The notes under the pieces: generated by a model
Told to the model about the DNA's origin: nothing
Database searches by the model: none
Seen by the model: the letters and a program-made list of their open reading frames with translations, nothing else
NCBI GenBank assembly: GCA_037903475.1
Contig: JBAJFG010000064.1
Location: forward strand, 1,628,709-1,692,708
Source of the DNA: Ancylostoma caninum
Lineage: Eukaryota; Nematoda; Chromadorea; Rhabditida; Ancylostomatidae
Direction: 5' to 3'
Length of the DNA: 64,000 nucleotides
Position numbers and translations under genes: made by a program
In this document: positions 1-11,121 of the stretch, in pieces
How the letters are laid out: every line of letters starts with the position of its first letter
Numbering within the stretch: position 1 is the first letter of the stretch

Positions 1-152
1 ATTTTACATTAATTTACTCGATCCAAGGAAATACCCATTGTATTACTGGTGTGCTCCTCACCTAATCTTTGAAGTTCCACCAAACATGAATTTTGGCGTT
101 CTCAGGGCAAATTCTCTGCGAGGAGACGTTTTTCCTCTAGAAAGCTGAGCAA

Positions 153-167
153 ACACAGTGGTATCTG
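153..167. repeat. Target-site duplication, left flank of PLE 1
   Basis: The 15-mer ACACAGTGGTATCTG occurs here and again, perfectly, at 3053-3067. The two copies bracket the Penelope-like element and fix its ends at 168 and 3052. A 15-bp perfect direct repeat at both edges of one element is best explained as a target-site duplication. Confidence 0.9.
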
Positions 168-218
168 GTAGGATGGTGCTATCCCGGAGCCTCATCTAGT
201 ATGGTAGCTTTCTTGTGT

Positions 219-274
219 CGTGGTTGTGTAGACTCCTGTCTGATGCTTTTATTGGCAAGCTTTCGGTGTTATAA
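219..274 (+). repeat. PLE 1 terminal inverted repeat, left arm
   Basis: These 56 bases are the reverse complement of 2997-3052 with a single mismatch, at 259. The arm includes CGTGGTTGTG at its outer edge and TTTCGGTGTTATAA at its inner edge, where a hammerhead-like core begins. Confidence 0.9.
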
Positions 275-286
275 CACCGTCCTCAG
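261..286 (-). ncRNA. Hammerhead-ribozyme-like core in the PLE 3' terminal repeat
   Basis: On the minus strand the order is CTGAGGA (matching CUGANGA), a self-complementary stem II built on GGTGT/ACACC around a TATA loop, then GAAA. Penelope-like elements are known to carry minimal hammerhead motifs in their terminal repeats. Two things are imperfect: there is one unpaired C beside stem II, and only a weak partner exists for stem III (GCTT/AAGC, followed by a possible ATC cleavage triplet). A strand TGTAG just upstream can pair with CTACA downstream as a distal stem I. Activity is therefore uncertain. The equivalent segment of PLE 2 near 36070-36100 has a related but more degraded motif. Confidence 0.35.
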
Positions 287-506
287 GCCTACAATATAAA
301 TCAGTACAAATCAACATATCTACTAACACTCATACAATGACGTTAAGAATGGGGTAAAGTGAGTTGACTAACCAGGCTGAGTGAGCAGAAGGACAAACAG
401 CTCAACGGTAAGTCAGTAGAACAATGACAGTTACAGAGACTGGGACATCAATAACATGGTCACAATCACGACCGCTCTGCGTGATATGGTCACAATCACG
501 ACCGCT

Positions 507-3027
507 CTACGTGATGAGCCTAAGAGTATCTAAAAGCTCATCTCTATTGTTTGTCTCGGGCGTGAGTCGCTTTATCTCCAGAGCCTCAAGTAGCTTCCTT
601 TCCAAGGGACTTCTTAGTGAGCGGTGCAGCACTATAACTCTAACTCCAGGCGGGTCTTCTCGTGTGTGGCGGAGGGTTCGGTGATGCGAAAAGCTGCTGT
701 TTGGGTAGGAAGCAGGATTCCGCAATGCTCGTAGATGTTCATCGATCCGTTTGTGGAGAGGTCGTGCTGTCTCTCCTACATACCTTTCACCACATCCTTC
801 GCATGTTACCATGTACACTGTTCCTTGCAGTTGACATATTTTCCTTTCTGTGCAATATGTGCAACTGCTCCGGCCACATTTTTCTTCGTAGATCCGCGAA
901 GATGCAAGCAAGTTCTTCAGATTAGGTGGCGGTCGAAAAATTAGTTTTATTGGGAGACCTGACGATCGCACTATTCGGTTGACGTCCCTCGCACACTGTT
1001 CGTTTACAAAAGGTAAAACAAGTGGTATGCCTCCTGCAACGGAATAGGGGCGCCAGGATCTTGCCTCCGAGGTCGTGTAACCATTGTCTCCTAGTATTCG
1101 TTTTATTGAATCTTCCACTTCTTCTGATTCTTCGCTGCAAGTCCTCTTCTTGGTAATAACGATATTCCGCACTATATTGACTTTCATGTATATAGGATGC
1201 GCACTCCTAGAGTGTAGTAGTACGCTTTTCGAGTGAGCTTTCTTGTGCCACAGAAATTGTTTTCTGCCTTCGTTTATTCGGAATCTCGTGTTTAGGAAAG
1301 AGAGATAACCGTTTTTGTCAGGTAGTTCCGTTGTGAATTTAATGTTCGGGTCACACGAGTTTAGGTTTTCAAGCATGAAAGCAGCAGTGTAACTCCTCAT
1401 CTCTAGAGCTTATGACAAACACATCGTCTATGTATCGCTTATAAAACAGAATTCCGGAGATGAGTGACTTTCATTCTATTCGATCCAGATAGACGATGGC
1501 CAGCAACGGTGAAATCCTCAAACCCATGGCGAGACCACGTTTCTGTGCATAGAACTCTCCATCGAATTGGAAGATGTTGCATGCTAACGTAGCTACTAGA
1601 AGTTCTCGAAGGTCATCATCCTTTAGTCCGAAAGTGTGAACTTCGTTTTGGTGTCTGCTTAGAAGTTCCAATATGGCGTGAACTGCCTCATCGTTGTTGA
1701 CGTTTGTATATAGCGAGACTGCATCGAAACTTGCGTAGCATGCACTGTTAGGGAGCTCGCAACGGTTCAGGGCAGATATGAATTCTTCTACATTGGTTAT
1801 ATGTGCTGCTACATGTTGTAGGAGCGGTGACAGTACTTTGACGAGAAACCAGCTTATTCGATCTGATGGACCGCCACATGATGATATGATTGGCCTTACT
1901 TTGATTCCTTTTTCATCCATACATTGCGAATCTACCTCTACAGGAATTTTGTGCGTTTTGACCAAAGCATAGTAGGTTGGAACAGTGGGGTACGTCTGTA
2001 TGAAACGCTTCACGTTTCTCGCATTCAATATCTTGCCTAACACTCGTTTGATTGTATTTTGGAGATCGATAGAAACCTTGTCGAAAGCACGTGAGGATGA
2101 TTTTTCATATATCGTTGCATCGGAAAGGTGTTCGCGGCTGAGTTTCTTGTCCAGTGTTTGGGTCAGTACCACGAAGTCTCCACCTTTATCGCTTATATTG
2201 TATCGGAGCTCCTTCCGTAAACATAGTAACTTTTTCAATCCACGTCTTTCTCGTTCGGTTAGGTTTGATCCTGACTTTACTTTACTCTGACGTTTGTATG
2301 CTTGTATGATGTTCAGTTCAAGCGAGGCCAGAGCAGGTTCGAGGGCAGGAGCTGGTTTTGGTGTTAAGACCGATGTTCGAGGGAAAGGTGTGGAGGTGAC
2401 GAATGAAGTGATCCTGTCTGGAACAGTCGGTGGAGCGTTTTCTCGCCATCGAGCCTGATATGCAAACTTATAGAAACCACACATTACTGAATTCAAAAGT
2501 TCTTGATTCACTGCAGGAGCAACGGCAAAAGATGGTCCCAAACTGAGCACGGCTTTCATTTCATCGTCGATTTTATCTGTTCCGATTACTGTGCAACGAT
2601 TTGGGGGTGTTGCGTCCGGTACAATAAAATGATTTCGAGAAGGTTGGTGGGAGCTCAAGTATGCGAGCTTTTGCTGCAGTTTTTTCTTCTCACGTTCTCG
2701 GATTTGTGAGCATATTTTCTGATTTCTGCTTGAAATTGCTAGCCATGTATGCGTGTCAATTCTCTCCTGTAGGATCTTCTTGAATGTTGTGATCCCGTTG
2801 ATGCATTGTCCTCTTCGTCGTCGGCGTTCAGCAATGCATGCTTCTAGCAAAGCGCGTTTTAGGGATACCAGACTTTGGGAAACTGCTCTATTCTTAGCGA
2901 AAGGTACATTAGAAACGGAATTCTGGAGAAATTTCGGAAGCAGTCTCTGTGATTTACAGGAAAGAAGAAAGGCAATTGATTCATCACATTCATCGTTTAT
3001 AACACCGAAAGATTGCCAATAAAAGCA
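507..3027 (-). pseudogene. PLE reverse transcriptase with C-terminal GIY-YIG endonuclease, broken by a stop and a frameshift
   Basis: Read on the minus strand, the first frame is open from 3027 (just after a TGA in the terminal repeat) to a TGA at 1471-1473. It has no early ATG. It holds the Penelope RT signatures in order: a DKGG block (ISDKGGDFVVL), a basic motif ending VRPIISSCGGPSDR, motif A (FDAVSLYTNV) and motif B (GLAMGLRISPLLA). After the in-frame TGA the same frame goes straight on into the catalytic YIDD motif. About 12 codons past YIDD it must shift to the frame that runs from 1400 to 507. That second part carries a Cys-rich cluster (CGRSSC, then TYC) and the GIY-YIG nuclease with VYM...YVG...R and a downstream Glu. 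The nonsense codon and the frameshift lie within about 75 bp of each other around the catalytic site. No functional product is expected. Confidence 0.92.
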
Positions 3028-3052
3028 TCAGACAGGAGTCTACACAACCACG
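2997..3052 (-). repeat. PLE 1 terminal inverted repeat, right arm (element 5' end)
   Basis: Reverse complement of 219-274 with one mismatch. It abuts the right target-site duplication directly, so the element 5' end is at 3052. Confidence 0.9.
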
Positions 3053-3067
3053 ACACAGTGGTATCTG
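3053..3067. repeat. Target-site duplication, right flank of PLE 1
   Basis: Perfect 15-bp copy of 153-167. Confidence 0.9.
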
Positions 3068-3612
3068 TTCAAAATAAAATTCAGTTTTAAGTTTTGATTG
3101 GCTTTTCTTGGCATTTTGTAATATCTGTAAGGCCCAGATGCTGAAAATACCTATACAGCTCGACGTTTCTGAGTGAAATATTGAATCAGAGGAACAGGAG
3201 AGGTTTTGATTGGTATGAATTCTGTGCTGATAATCTACCGAAGGAACGAAGAATTGGCCTTTGATAGAAGATTATGAACTTGTTTCCGCACCCAGTATAG
3301 CAACCCTCCAGGATGTAGCAACGCGAGGGATGTTCCACGCCAGGTGCACGATGCACTGAAACCATCAGGAGCCTAACATCAGGAGCCTAACTCCCTTTAA
3401 CAAATGATGCTGTGGGTTTACACTACTAACACGAGCATTATGCTGCAAGGAAGGACACAACTCACAACGGAAAGTTGTTTCAGAACTAACAAAGCGAATT
3501 TGAGATGAGGCCGAAAAGTGTGTGAGGGATTGTATGCCTTACTATAAATGAACAGAATGGCGTCTTGTGAATTTGCGAGAGAACAACAATCCCTTTCGTT
3601 GTGGAGAAGTGG
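3068..3612. other. Non-coding stretch between PLE 1 and a dispersed repeat
   Basis: AT-rich sequence with no ORF that reads like protein and no RNA motif that I recognise. The last 35 bases or so (about 3578 onward) already resemble 45,920-45,962, so the dispersed-repeat family that follows may begin slightly to the left of the boundary given for it. Confidence 0.5.
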
Positions 3613-5510
3613 TTCCAAGGTAATGTAGGGAAAGAAATATGTCGCCCACACACACCAAACTCGGGGTAGAGATTTTCTTATGCATCGTGGGTTTATTTGG
3701 TTGGAAAAGATTCTCTGGGACCAGACGGCTGTTTACAACTTGAACTGTAGTCACATGTCAAACTGGCCAGTGACACTGTCATTTTAAGTACGAATTTTGA
3801 CTTCATTTGACTGCAATGGCCTCATCCTACCACCACTTAATTCTTGAAGAACAGTCGGGTCGATAGTGTTTGGATATGAAGACAGAATAAATGATTGGGA
3901 CGCGTCAGGTAAAATTTGGAGCCGGAGTATGCAAACAAGCTGAACCGAACTGGAGCAAACATTTTCTTGTGATAAGGAAAATTCAGAGAGTGTCGATCGT
4001 TTTTTGAAAGCAACCATGCTTACATTAGCGACTGGATTGATTAGACGCTGAACTTGCGACGTGTCGTGAAAAAATACTGGTCTCAGACGAGAACAAGAGC
4101 TTCAGATCTTCTCAAAAGAGGCAACAGTTCTGTCTTTCCGTTGCACCACATATGTTGAATTCAAACGAATGCGTGGGCAGACTGTTCACTGGAGTCGGAT
4201 TTGGTGTTCAACTGCTGTAGCGACTGGACGAAGGTTATGGTTGGACTATGGATTTTGGACAGTGGTGTTAGTTAATCAAAGAAGTGCGGTCGCTCTCAAT
4301 CATCCTTGCATCACACAACACCGCCCACCTGCTGAGCGGCGCCGCACCGCCTATGATGATGCACGGGTGATGCGGAGCCGCTCAGATGACGGGCGGTGCT
4401 GTACGATGCAAGGATGAGTGATTGCGACTGTAGAATTTGCAGAATTAGTGCAGTGGAGGATGAGCCTGGGATGGGGTGTTAACATGTAGAAGTAAGCCGG
4501 GGCAGTACGGTTTGGACAGGAATTGAGCCTAGCGTTATTTTTAAGAACTGACTGGTGCTTTATTCTCGTTCCTTAGAAGGAAGAGAACGTTTTGTGATTC
4601 GCTGTATAACACGGACGACTTTCTTGCAGGGACGCGTATTACTACAGCTGATATCCTTTTCGAACTGGGTTTTGAGATGTGCGGGATCTTCCGTTCTCCT
4701 ACTATTTTTGATTTCCGGTAGAAACCGATTTTATTAGTGCTGTTCGGGTGCATGTGCATCCAATTATAACATGTGCCATTGAGTGAAGAAGACTGGGCGA
4801 TCTATTGCGCACATTGAAGTCGTTTCCTCGACATGTTGGCAGGAAGTAGCGGAGATGTGCTTTACAGTAGTTCATAAACGTTTCGAAAGTTTTGAGCTTT
4901 TACATTCGTTGGAACACTATCCATTGTCTAATAACGCTCGTTTCTGTGGAATTATTGTTACTTCCGAGCAGCGAAAGGAAGTCTTCATCGCAAAAGCTTG
5001 AGAGTAATGGTAGTCAATGACGTAAAAACTGAATCTGGAAGATTAATACTGAACGGTTCTTTCCGGTGTGACACCCAATATGCATAATGCGCAGATCACT
5101 GGAACAGTTTCAACCACTTTCATACCGTTGATAACTGTTCAAAAAATTTCTATGTCCGACTGTCTTTGAACCTCGGCATTATGACATCACCTCGGCAATT
5201 TATAACAGCCTCGTATGTGGCTCACAACTAGATTCATTAGGAGGAATGTTTTAAACATATTGTTTTCTCCGAAGTGGATGCTTTTTTGTGATCTCTAATG
5301 CTTGATTGACTTGATTTTCTCATGTAAATGGGAAAGGAAAGTGTTTCAGAGCTCTGTAGAAAATACTCCGCATAATATTTATAGATAGAAGGTAGAAAGC
5401 GCAGCTCTCCGAAGAGCACGCGACCTTATTTTCACACCTAATAGTTTTGACATGAACCTCAAGTGGCTGTCACATCCACAATTTCTAGCGTCCCGTAGGG
5501 GCGCTAGAAA
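3613..5510. repeat. Dispersed repeat family R1, copy 1
   Basis: This segment is recognisably homologous, with many substitutions and indels, to 56,490-59,462. Matching anchors include GTCAAACTGGCC near 3757 (56,648), AGCCTGGGATGG near 4461 (57,241), ACAGGAATTGAG near 4515 (57,287) and CATGAACCTCAAGTGGCTG near 5450 (59,406). Both copies end in the same short hairpin, CTAGCG...CGCTAG (5488-5510 here). Homology stops right after it. No ORF is conserved between copies, so this is a non-coding repeat, possibly a non-autonomous transposon. A GC-rich terminal hairpin ending in CTAG recalls Helitron 3' ends, but the usual spacer between hairpin and CTAG is absent, so I do not assign it. Confidence 0.75.
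4289..4428. repeat. 140-nt hairpin insertion private to R1 copy 1
   Basis: The arms 4289-4345 and 4372-4428 are imperfect reverse complements (about 57 nt each, starting GTCGC and ending GCGAC) around a 26-nt loop. The matching place in R1 copy 2 (near 57,195-57,215) goes from CAGAAGT directly to ACTTGCGG, so the hairpin is either inserted here or lost there. It is probably a small foldback MITE. No clear target duplication could be defined. Confidence 0.7.
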
Positions 5511-8109
5511 TAAGTGGAAAATAGCTCACAGGTAATGTTCTGTACCTTAGCGTAGAAAGAGTACTTGCGACAATTATCATACAGTTACTCATAGATGTTA
5601 ACAGTAATATGAAGCTGCAGAAACTGGGTGGTATAATTTTCTTCGAAAAACGCTGTTTCAAATCGAATAGCACCGTGTTAGAGAAGTCATTAAATAAAAT
5701 CCTACCCTTATATTAGAGATCTTAGTTTCCTATAAAAAAAGGAAAAAAAGGGATAAAAAAAAGTCCTTTCACTTACTTATCCATGAAAGTTGTTCTTTTT
5801 TTCTCTTTCACTTTTTTTCCGTTTGTATCAGTTAGTTGAAGGCACAGATGTGTAAATGATACAATTCGGAATTTCATACAAAATGGAGAAAAGGGATGAA
5901 AGACAAGTGCAGTGGTTAGGTGGTGTTGACCTCTTGTTGAGCGCCCACCTGCGTGTGTGCCCACGTTTTACCTCAGGTCATATTTGCAGTGCATCTCAGC
6001 CATTAATTAGCACTAAAGGCAAGGTTCACCCCATAGACAGCTGTATAAGCCTATCCAAGAGGTAAAGTCGGTCAGCGACAATCAGACAGTATATTGCAGC
6101 TATTTGAAGGCATCTAGTAGTATTTAATGATCAATTTATGCGAAACGCTAGAACCTTGGCTTCTGTAACCTCTGTCACAAAAACCTACCCATGCTTTTTC
6201 CTTTAATTCAACCGAGTGAATCATCTTCTCTTAATGTTTATGAACGAGGTTGGGTTCCTAGGGCGGAAATTTTCAAAAAATCAGCTCTTGTCTCATTCGC
6301 ATGCATAGGAGCTTCAAAAATATTAAATCAGAGAAGTAAGAAAGATCAGCTGAGGATTTTCTTTCATTGGAAAATCTTCTTGATTGTATGCAAGGATAGT
6401 AAAATTTTCTCTCAGAATTGCGTGGAAAACAGTAGAGATGTAGGTACATAGATCGGTAGGTTCTCTGGAAGCGAGAAACTCAAGAGAAAGCTGCTGAAGT
6501 ACATTTGGTGAAGCGGTATAAGCGCAGCGCTCTACACTGGAGGCGATTTCTCGTCCCCAACTAGTAATGTTATCGAACTATTGTCGTGTTGGGAAACCAT
6601 GCCGTACCCTTGGCAAGCATTTGTGCTGTATTAGGCCTCTCGTCCACGGACCGAGAATTTCGAAATCCCCTAACATGTAAGGATTTCGACGTTACCCTCA
6701 ATTGAAGATTATAAAACTGATGTACTGATGTTCTTTAGCTTTGCTATACGCTACGCTACGAGCAAAACTCGTGTGAATGGTTTATTCTAACTGTTTGATT
6801 GTTTGACAAACATCGTTTCAAGATTACACGCTGTGGAAGGCTTGAATTGCTTAGTGCCCTTTCGAACACGATGACATGAAAGTTGGCCTTTAACCCATTG
6901 ACGACCGCGCTCATTTCTGCGTGTCTGGCGCGTGGGACCAACGCCCCTTGCAAGAGTGCGGCACCCGCGGAGTTCCACACAGTTATGATAAGATAATTAG
7001 GACCAAAACCGATCTTTTCGCGAAAATAATTTGAAATCTAGTATACAAAATACCAGCATTAAATAGGTTCGAAAAAGAACACTCCATGAGCGAACGTGTT
7101 CTCCTTCCACTGGTTTGTTATGAAGTAATTAAGCTCCCATACATCGAATATCAAAACTGATTGCGGTAACCATCATGAATTGCAGCGCCCACGGAAATTT
7201 CGCTCCAACAGATTTCGCTATAGTCCTGTGTTTAGCACTGTAGTGAAGACGAAAGAAGTGATTTGTTTTGACAAAACCTATGAAGAAGGCGGTCTTCGTC
7301 GCCGCCAATTAAGTCCATTTGCAAAATACGGCCGAGCTGCTTTGGACAAAGAAAGAGTGATCGTAAACAAACTACCCGTTCATTTCATGCTACAGCTCAA
7401 CCAAATAGAACACTGGCACGCTTCTAATATATTTGAATCCTAGGAGGGCTGGTTTTTACGGAGGTGCAACGTTCGAAGAATTGCTGTTCAGCTGCTAGGT
7501 ATCCAAAACGATCTAAACATTGGACAAAGAAATCTCCATGGGTGCTGCCTCAAAGCAGTCCGCAACGAGGCGCAAAAGTGACCGCAATTTGTCGATGGAA
7601 GATCGTGCGTCGATTCCTAAATGCTCACCCTTGATAATCTTTTTTAAAAAAATGTCCATTCGACGCAATCTACTTGCGCAGCCATTTTTTCTCACTTCTT
7701 AAGGCAGTTTCTAACACTGCAACTGTGGTGGCTTCGGTATCACTTTCTCTTTTTTGCTGTAGCTTTTTCGAGTCCTTAAAACAGGAACTCTTACGTGAAT
7801 TTAGCAATCCTACGAAATCCATCACTGACGGAATTTTTCCGAATGCTTTTCTTCAAGCCATTGTGAGGGGAACATACGTTTATTAAGTCGGACACTTGCA
7901 CAGGATGCGTCAGAACATTGGATGAAAGGTGAGTTTCCTAGAGCTCTGACACATTCTACTGGTAGATGGTGTCTTTGCTCATGTATCCACTCTCCAAAAA
8001 GCTACTAATCATGGCTGTCTAAAAATTCAAGCGTTCAACTATTGATGAATCTTGGCATGTTTAGTAGATATTCAATTCTTGCTTGACCTTTACAAGGGGT
8101 TGGTAGCAG
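5511..8109. other. Non-coding stretch, no gene recognised
   Basis: Open frames here are all under 90 codons and none resembles a family I know. Features seen: A-rich low complexity at about 5730-5765, and at 6892 a TTAACCCATTGACG sequence matching the ends of the TTAA-type MITEs described at 23,571 and 39,608. The latter is probably one end of a decayed copy. Confidence 0.5.
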
Positions 8110-8880
8110 ATTTGTGTCGGCCAACATCCCGGCGAACCACAGTCCTTAGAGCCTGGAATGGGCGATTCGACAAGCCAACTATTTGAGCAAATCTCTCCAG
8201 AACCATACGAACAAAACTCTATGCCTATTTTCCACCACAGATCTAGCTGACGGACCAATGCTCACCTGTTTATACATATGACAGCAGTGATGTTACGACA
8301 CTACCGACCGCTGGCAGTCCACTCAAGCAAACGACACGAACGCCTTGTTTGGATCGGAACAGAAGTCCAATACATGGTGCGAACTCCTGCGTGATTAAGA
8401 GGCATTCTTCCTTGCTGTTCATTTTCCGATTTTTCGCTTGGATCCATAAAGCTTCCAAAATTATGCAAGCTGATGTTTCGAGTTGCTTCCAAGATTCATG
8501 TGTTAACTTCAAATTTCACTCCGTCGTATTGTACCCTTCTGTGGTTGCCGGAGGTGTACTTTGGCGCGAGCTTTCCTTGCCGCCTAAGTGCTCTCAAATG
8601 CATGTGCACAACGGTCGCCCTGTTCCGAAAATATATTCTTGGCCAACGATAATGCTAGTGATCAGGTAGACTATCTCATACAATGGTATTCGCTTGAGTG
8701 AATAATGTGTCATTACACCACTGCGTCACATAAATAGGTTAGCATTGGTCCGTGGGCTAGATCTGTGATGAAAAATAAGCATATTTACATGGTTCTGGAG
8801 AGATTTGATCGGACAATTGGCTTGTCGATTCGTCCACTTCAGGCTATGAAGACGGAGATTCGCCAAAACGTTAGTGGGCG
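8110..8880. repeat. Foldback element with arms of about 190 bp
   Basis: The segment 8120-8312 is an imperfect inverted copy of 8700-8875. Shared blocks include CGACAAGCCAA, AAATCTCTCCAGAACCAT, ACAGATCTAGC and GACGGACCAATGCT (compare CACGGACCAATGCT on the other arm). The roughly 390-bp interior has only short open frames. This is likely a non-autonomous foldback or MITE-type element. Its exact ends and target duplication are not resolved. Confidence 0.7.
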
Positions 8881-10392
8881 TAAATATGTCACCAATCTCG
8901 TGTATAGCTCAAGCCATAATTGAAATATTGTCTAAGAACTGTTGTGGTGCTAGATGATGGCAGTGGAAGAGTGGACATAGGTCTGGAGCATGATGACAAA
9001 ATAACGACTAACTGACATAGACAGAAGGTGTAACAACTAGTGGCCTGGATGATCCAAATGAAATCTAAGAACATCTCTCTGAACAATACTCCAACAAATT
9101 CGCAGCTTGCAAGTTGTGCCTATAATTTTGACGCATCCCATAATTTGGGTTCCTCAAACTACATATGCTAGCGTCCTTACTAGTGGAATAGTCATGAGAC
9201 TTCTGTTCTATGTCACGCACCCCTCGTCTGCAACCCGGTCGTTTCCGTGATTTCGCTTTCATTTCCGGCCATATGTCATGTCGGGCCGAATATGGCCGCA
9301 ATCTCCTGTCCGAGCATAGCAGCAGAATCCTCTCCTGAGGAGGAGAGATAGTGCTTCGGACGAGGAGAAGCCGGGAGAGGTGTCCACACCTCGCTTGGAG
9401 TCTCCTCGTCGCGGGCGCTATTTCGCCTGAACGGGACCCGTTGCCACGTCCTCTCCCAGGCCGGCAGCGGAACTATACACGAACGCTCGGAAACGTTGCA
9501 GCACCGGTGCTACCGCTCAACTTGATTAAGTTTCCGGAACTTTGTTGAAACGAGCCCTATAACGTTCGACATGTGGGAACTATCTTCTGTAAATGATACA
9601 AATGTGCGGTCCATGGTCTGCAGTGTGCCATCGACAGTACCATGGTGGTACGTATGTGTTCTGTCCTAAATGAATTAAGCGTTGAGCACCGCGCGAAAAG
9701 ACCCGTGCGTGCGATTCCGCGCTCTATTCACTTGCGACCTGGTGTTGGCCAGAGATTTTTGATGTGGCCGCCGGCGTTAGGACCCTGAGGACCGCCACGT
9801 TCGGCATGTAAATTTGCATGAGCACTGGCGCTAGAGAGGCAAAGCTCGCGAGATGGACAACACGCTTATGGATGAGCCCGATAATTCATCGATATTGGAA
9901 CTTTTCTTCGACGGCCAGTGAAGCGTAGAACTTAAAATAATGTAGAATTACGCAAAATTCTACGGAAATTTAAGTGCATGAAAACTCATGGTTTGTTTCT
10001 ACTAATTTGAAGGGAAGTCTTCCTCGCCTTGCCATCCACAGCATTTCACCTACCCATGACCTAGGTTTATATTCTGTTCATCGCAATTTTCTAGTCCTGA
10101 TTTTTCTGGTTTGATATTTCCTTATTAGAGCTTCTAAGCTACTGTGCTAAATACTATTTATTGTCTTTGGACTGATAATAAATCACAATAAACGAAGTGC
10201 GCCAATTCAAGCTGCTAGTCCGAGACGAGACCTATATGGTTAGAGAGCATATCCAACCTGGTGCTATGGGCTGGACCTGGATTCTGCCAAATTGTCTGCA
10301 GAAACTCACAATTCCATCTGCAGCCATTCTTACAGGAGCAGGATGTTTTGACACTTTGCCATACCTTCAGCACCTCCCGTGGTTGTGGACTA
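8881..10392. other. Non-coding stretch, no gene recognised
   Basis: A GC-rich island at about 9225-9500 contains short hairpins, for example CTCTCCT/AGGAGAG near 9334 and GAGGTGT/ACACCTC near 9378. A 65-codon open frame at 9351-9548 follows from its base composition; I see no domain in it. The rest is AT-rich with no recognisable signal. Confidence 0.45.
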
Positions 10393-11121
10393 CGTTATGT
10401 ATCTCGCGACGCTGAGTTCACAACGCGTTCCCGCCTCATCCGACTCCGAATCCGAATCCTTGTTTCTCTCAGGAGTTACGCCCTTTTTTTTTGGTTGCAA
10501 GGTACATGACAGGGCAGTGCATGTGGAAGGTGCACAGTTACAAGCAGTGGATACAGAGTTTTGAGGTATCTCGCCGAATCCTCCTAATTCTTGCACAGAG
10601 GGGTAATTCCAGGCGCTCATCACGACTTTCAACATCGTTTTGCATGACATTATCATTTTTCCGCCACAATTCCAAAGCATCCTTCCCTCGTCTCTGTGAT
10701 TGAAAATCATCTACATCGGAATTCTGAGCTTCTCTGAATCATTTAGCATATTCCAGTTATAGCCTGTAACATCATGTTGAACGAGCGTTCTAGCTACACA
10801 GGTTTTGTCTTGAATTGGCAGCTTGAGTTCGTGTACTTCCCTTGTTAGATCCCATGCTGTCGTGCAGTTCTGCTCAAGGGCTTCCTTATGTGTATCCGCA
10901 AGTTCATGCCTGGAACACGCTTACCCTTAATATGGGATTTCTGCATTATAACATGTGCAAGGAACTTCTCAACAATCTGTATATGTTTTTGAGATCCTCT
11001 CGCCAACAAACTATCATGAATTTCGATACCATCGGTCAAATATTGTAAAAAGCCCTCCACTATAGACTAAATCTCTAGTTATGGTGCGAATGTAAGGAAA
11101 AGATATAGACGTTTCTGCCAT
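10393..11121 (-). pseudogene. Decayed intronless coding sequence of unknown family
   Basis: Reading the minus strand from an ATG at 11121, protein-like segments follow one another in order but in changing frames. They include AETSISFPYIRT, FLQYLTDGIEIHDSLL, KHIQIVEKFLAHVIMQ, HKEALEQNCTTAWDL, LPIQDKTCVARTLVQHD, GYNWNMLNDSEKLRIPM, DALELWRKNDNVMQNDVE and ELPLCARIRRIRRDTSK. A possible C2/CH-type metal cluster comes next (LCIHC, a stop, then CTFHMHC). Last comes an acidic tail (RNKDSDSESDEAG) reached by a shift in an A9 run. About 240 codons in all, with at least three frameshifts and two stops and no introns, so it is a processed pseudogene or a transposon ORF relic. I do not recognise the family. 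Confidence 0.55.

Larger units (their letters stand above)
168..3052 (-). mobile_element. Penelope-like retroelement (PLE 1), near full length, target duplication intact
   Basis: This is a 2.9-kb element on the minus strand, bounded by a perfect 15-bp target duplication. Its 5' end (3052 downward) is an inverted copy of part of its 3' region: 2997-3052 against 219-274, 55 of 56 bases matching. About 51 bp (168-218) lie beyond the inversion at the 3' end. Inside is one decayed ORF with the Penelope domain order: N-terminal region, reverse transcriptase, then C-terminal GIY-YIG endonuclease. Terminal inversions with an extra tail are known for Penelope elements. Two coding lesions make this copy non-autonomous as it stands. 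The clean ends suggest a fairly recent insertion. Confidence 0.92.

Noticed and set aside
3613..5510. Helitron assignment for repeat family R1
   Set aside because: A terminal hairpin and CTAG are suggestive, but the spacer between hairpin and CTAG is missing, copy 1 is followed by A and not T, and no TC-type 5' end was located.
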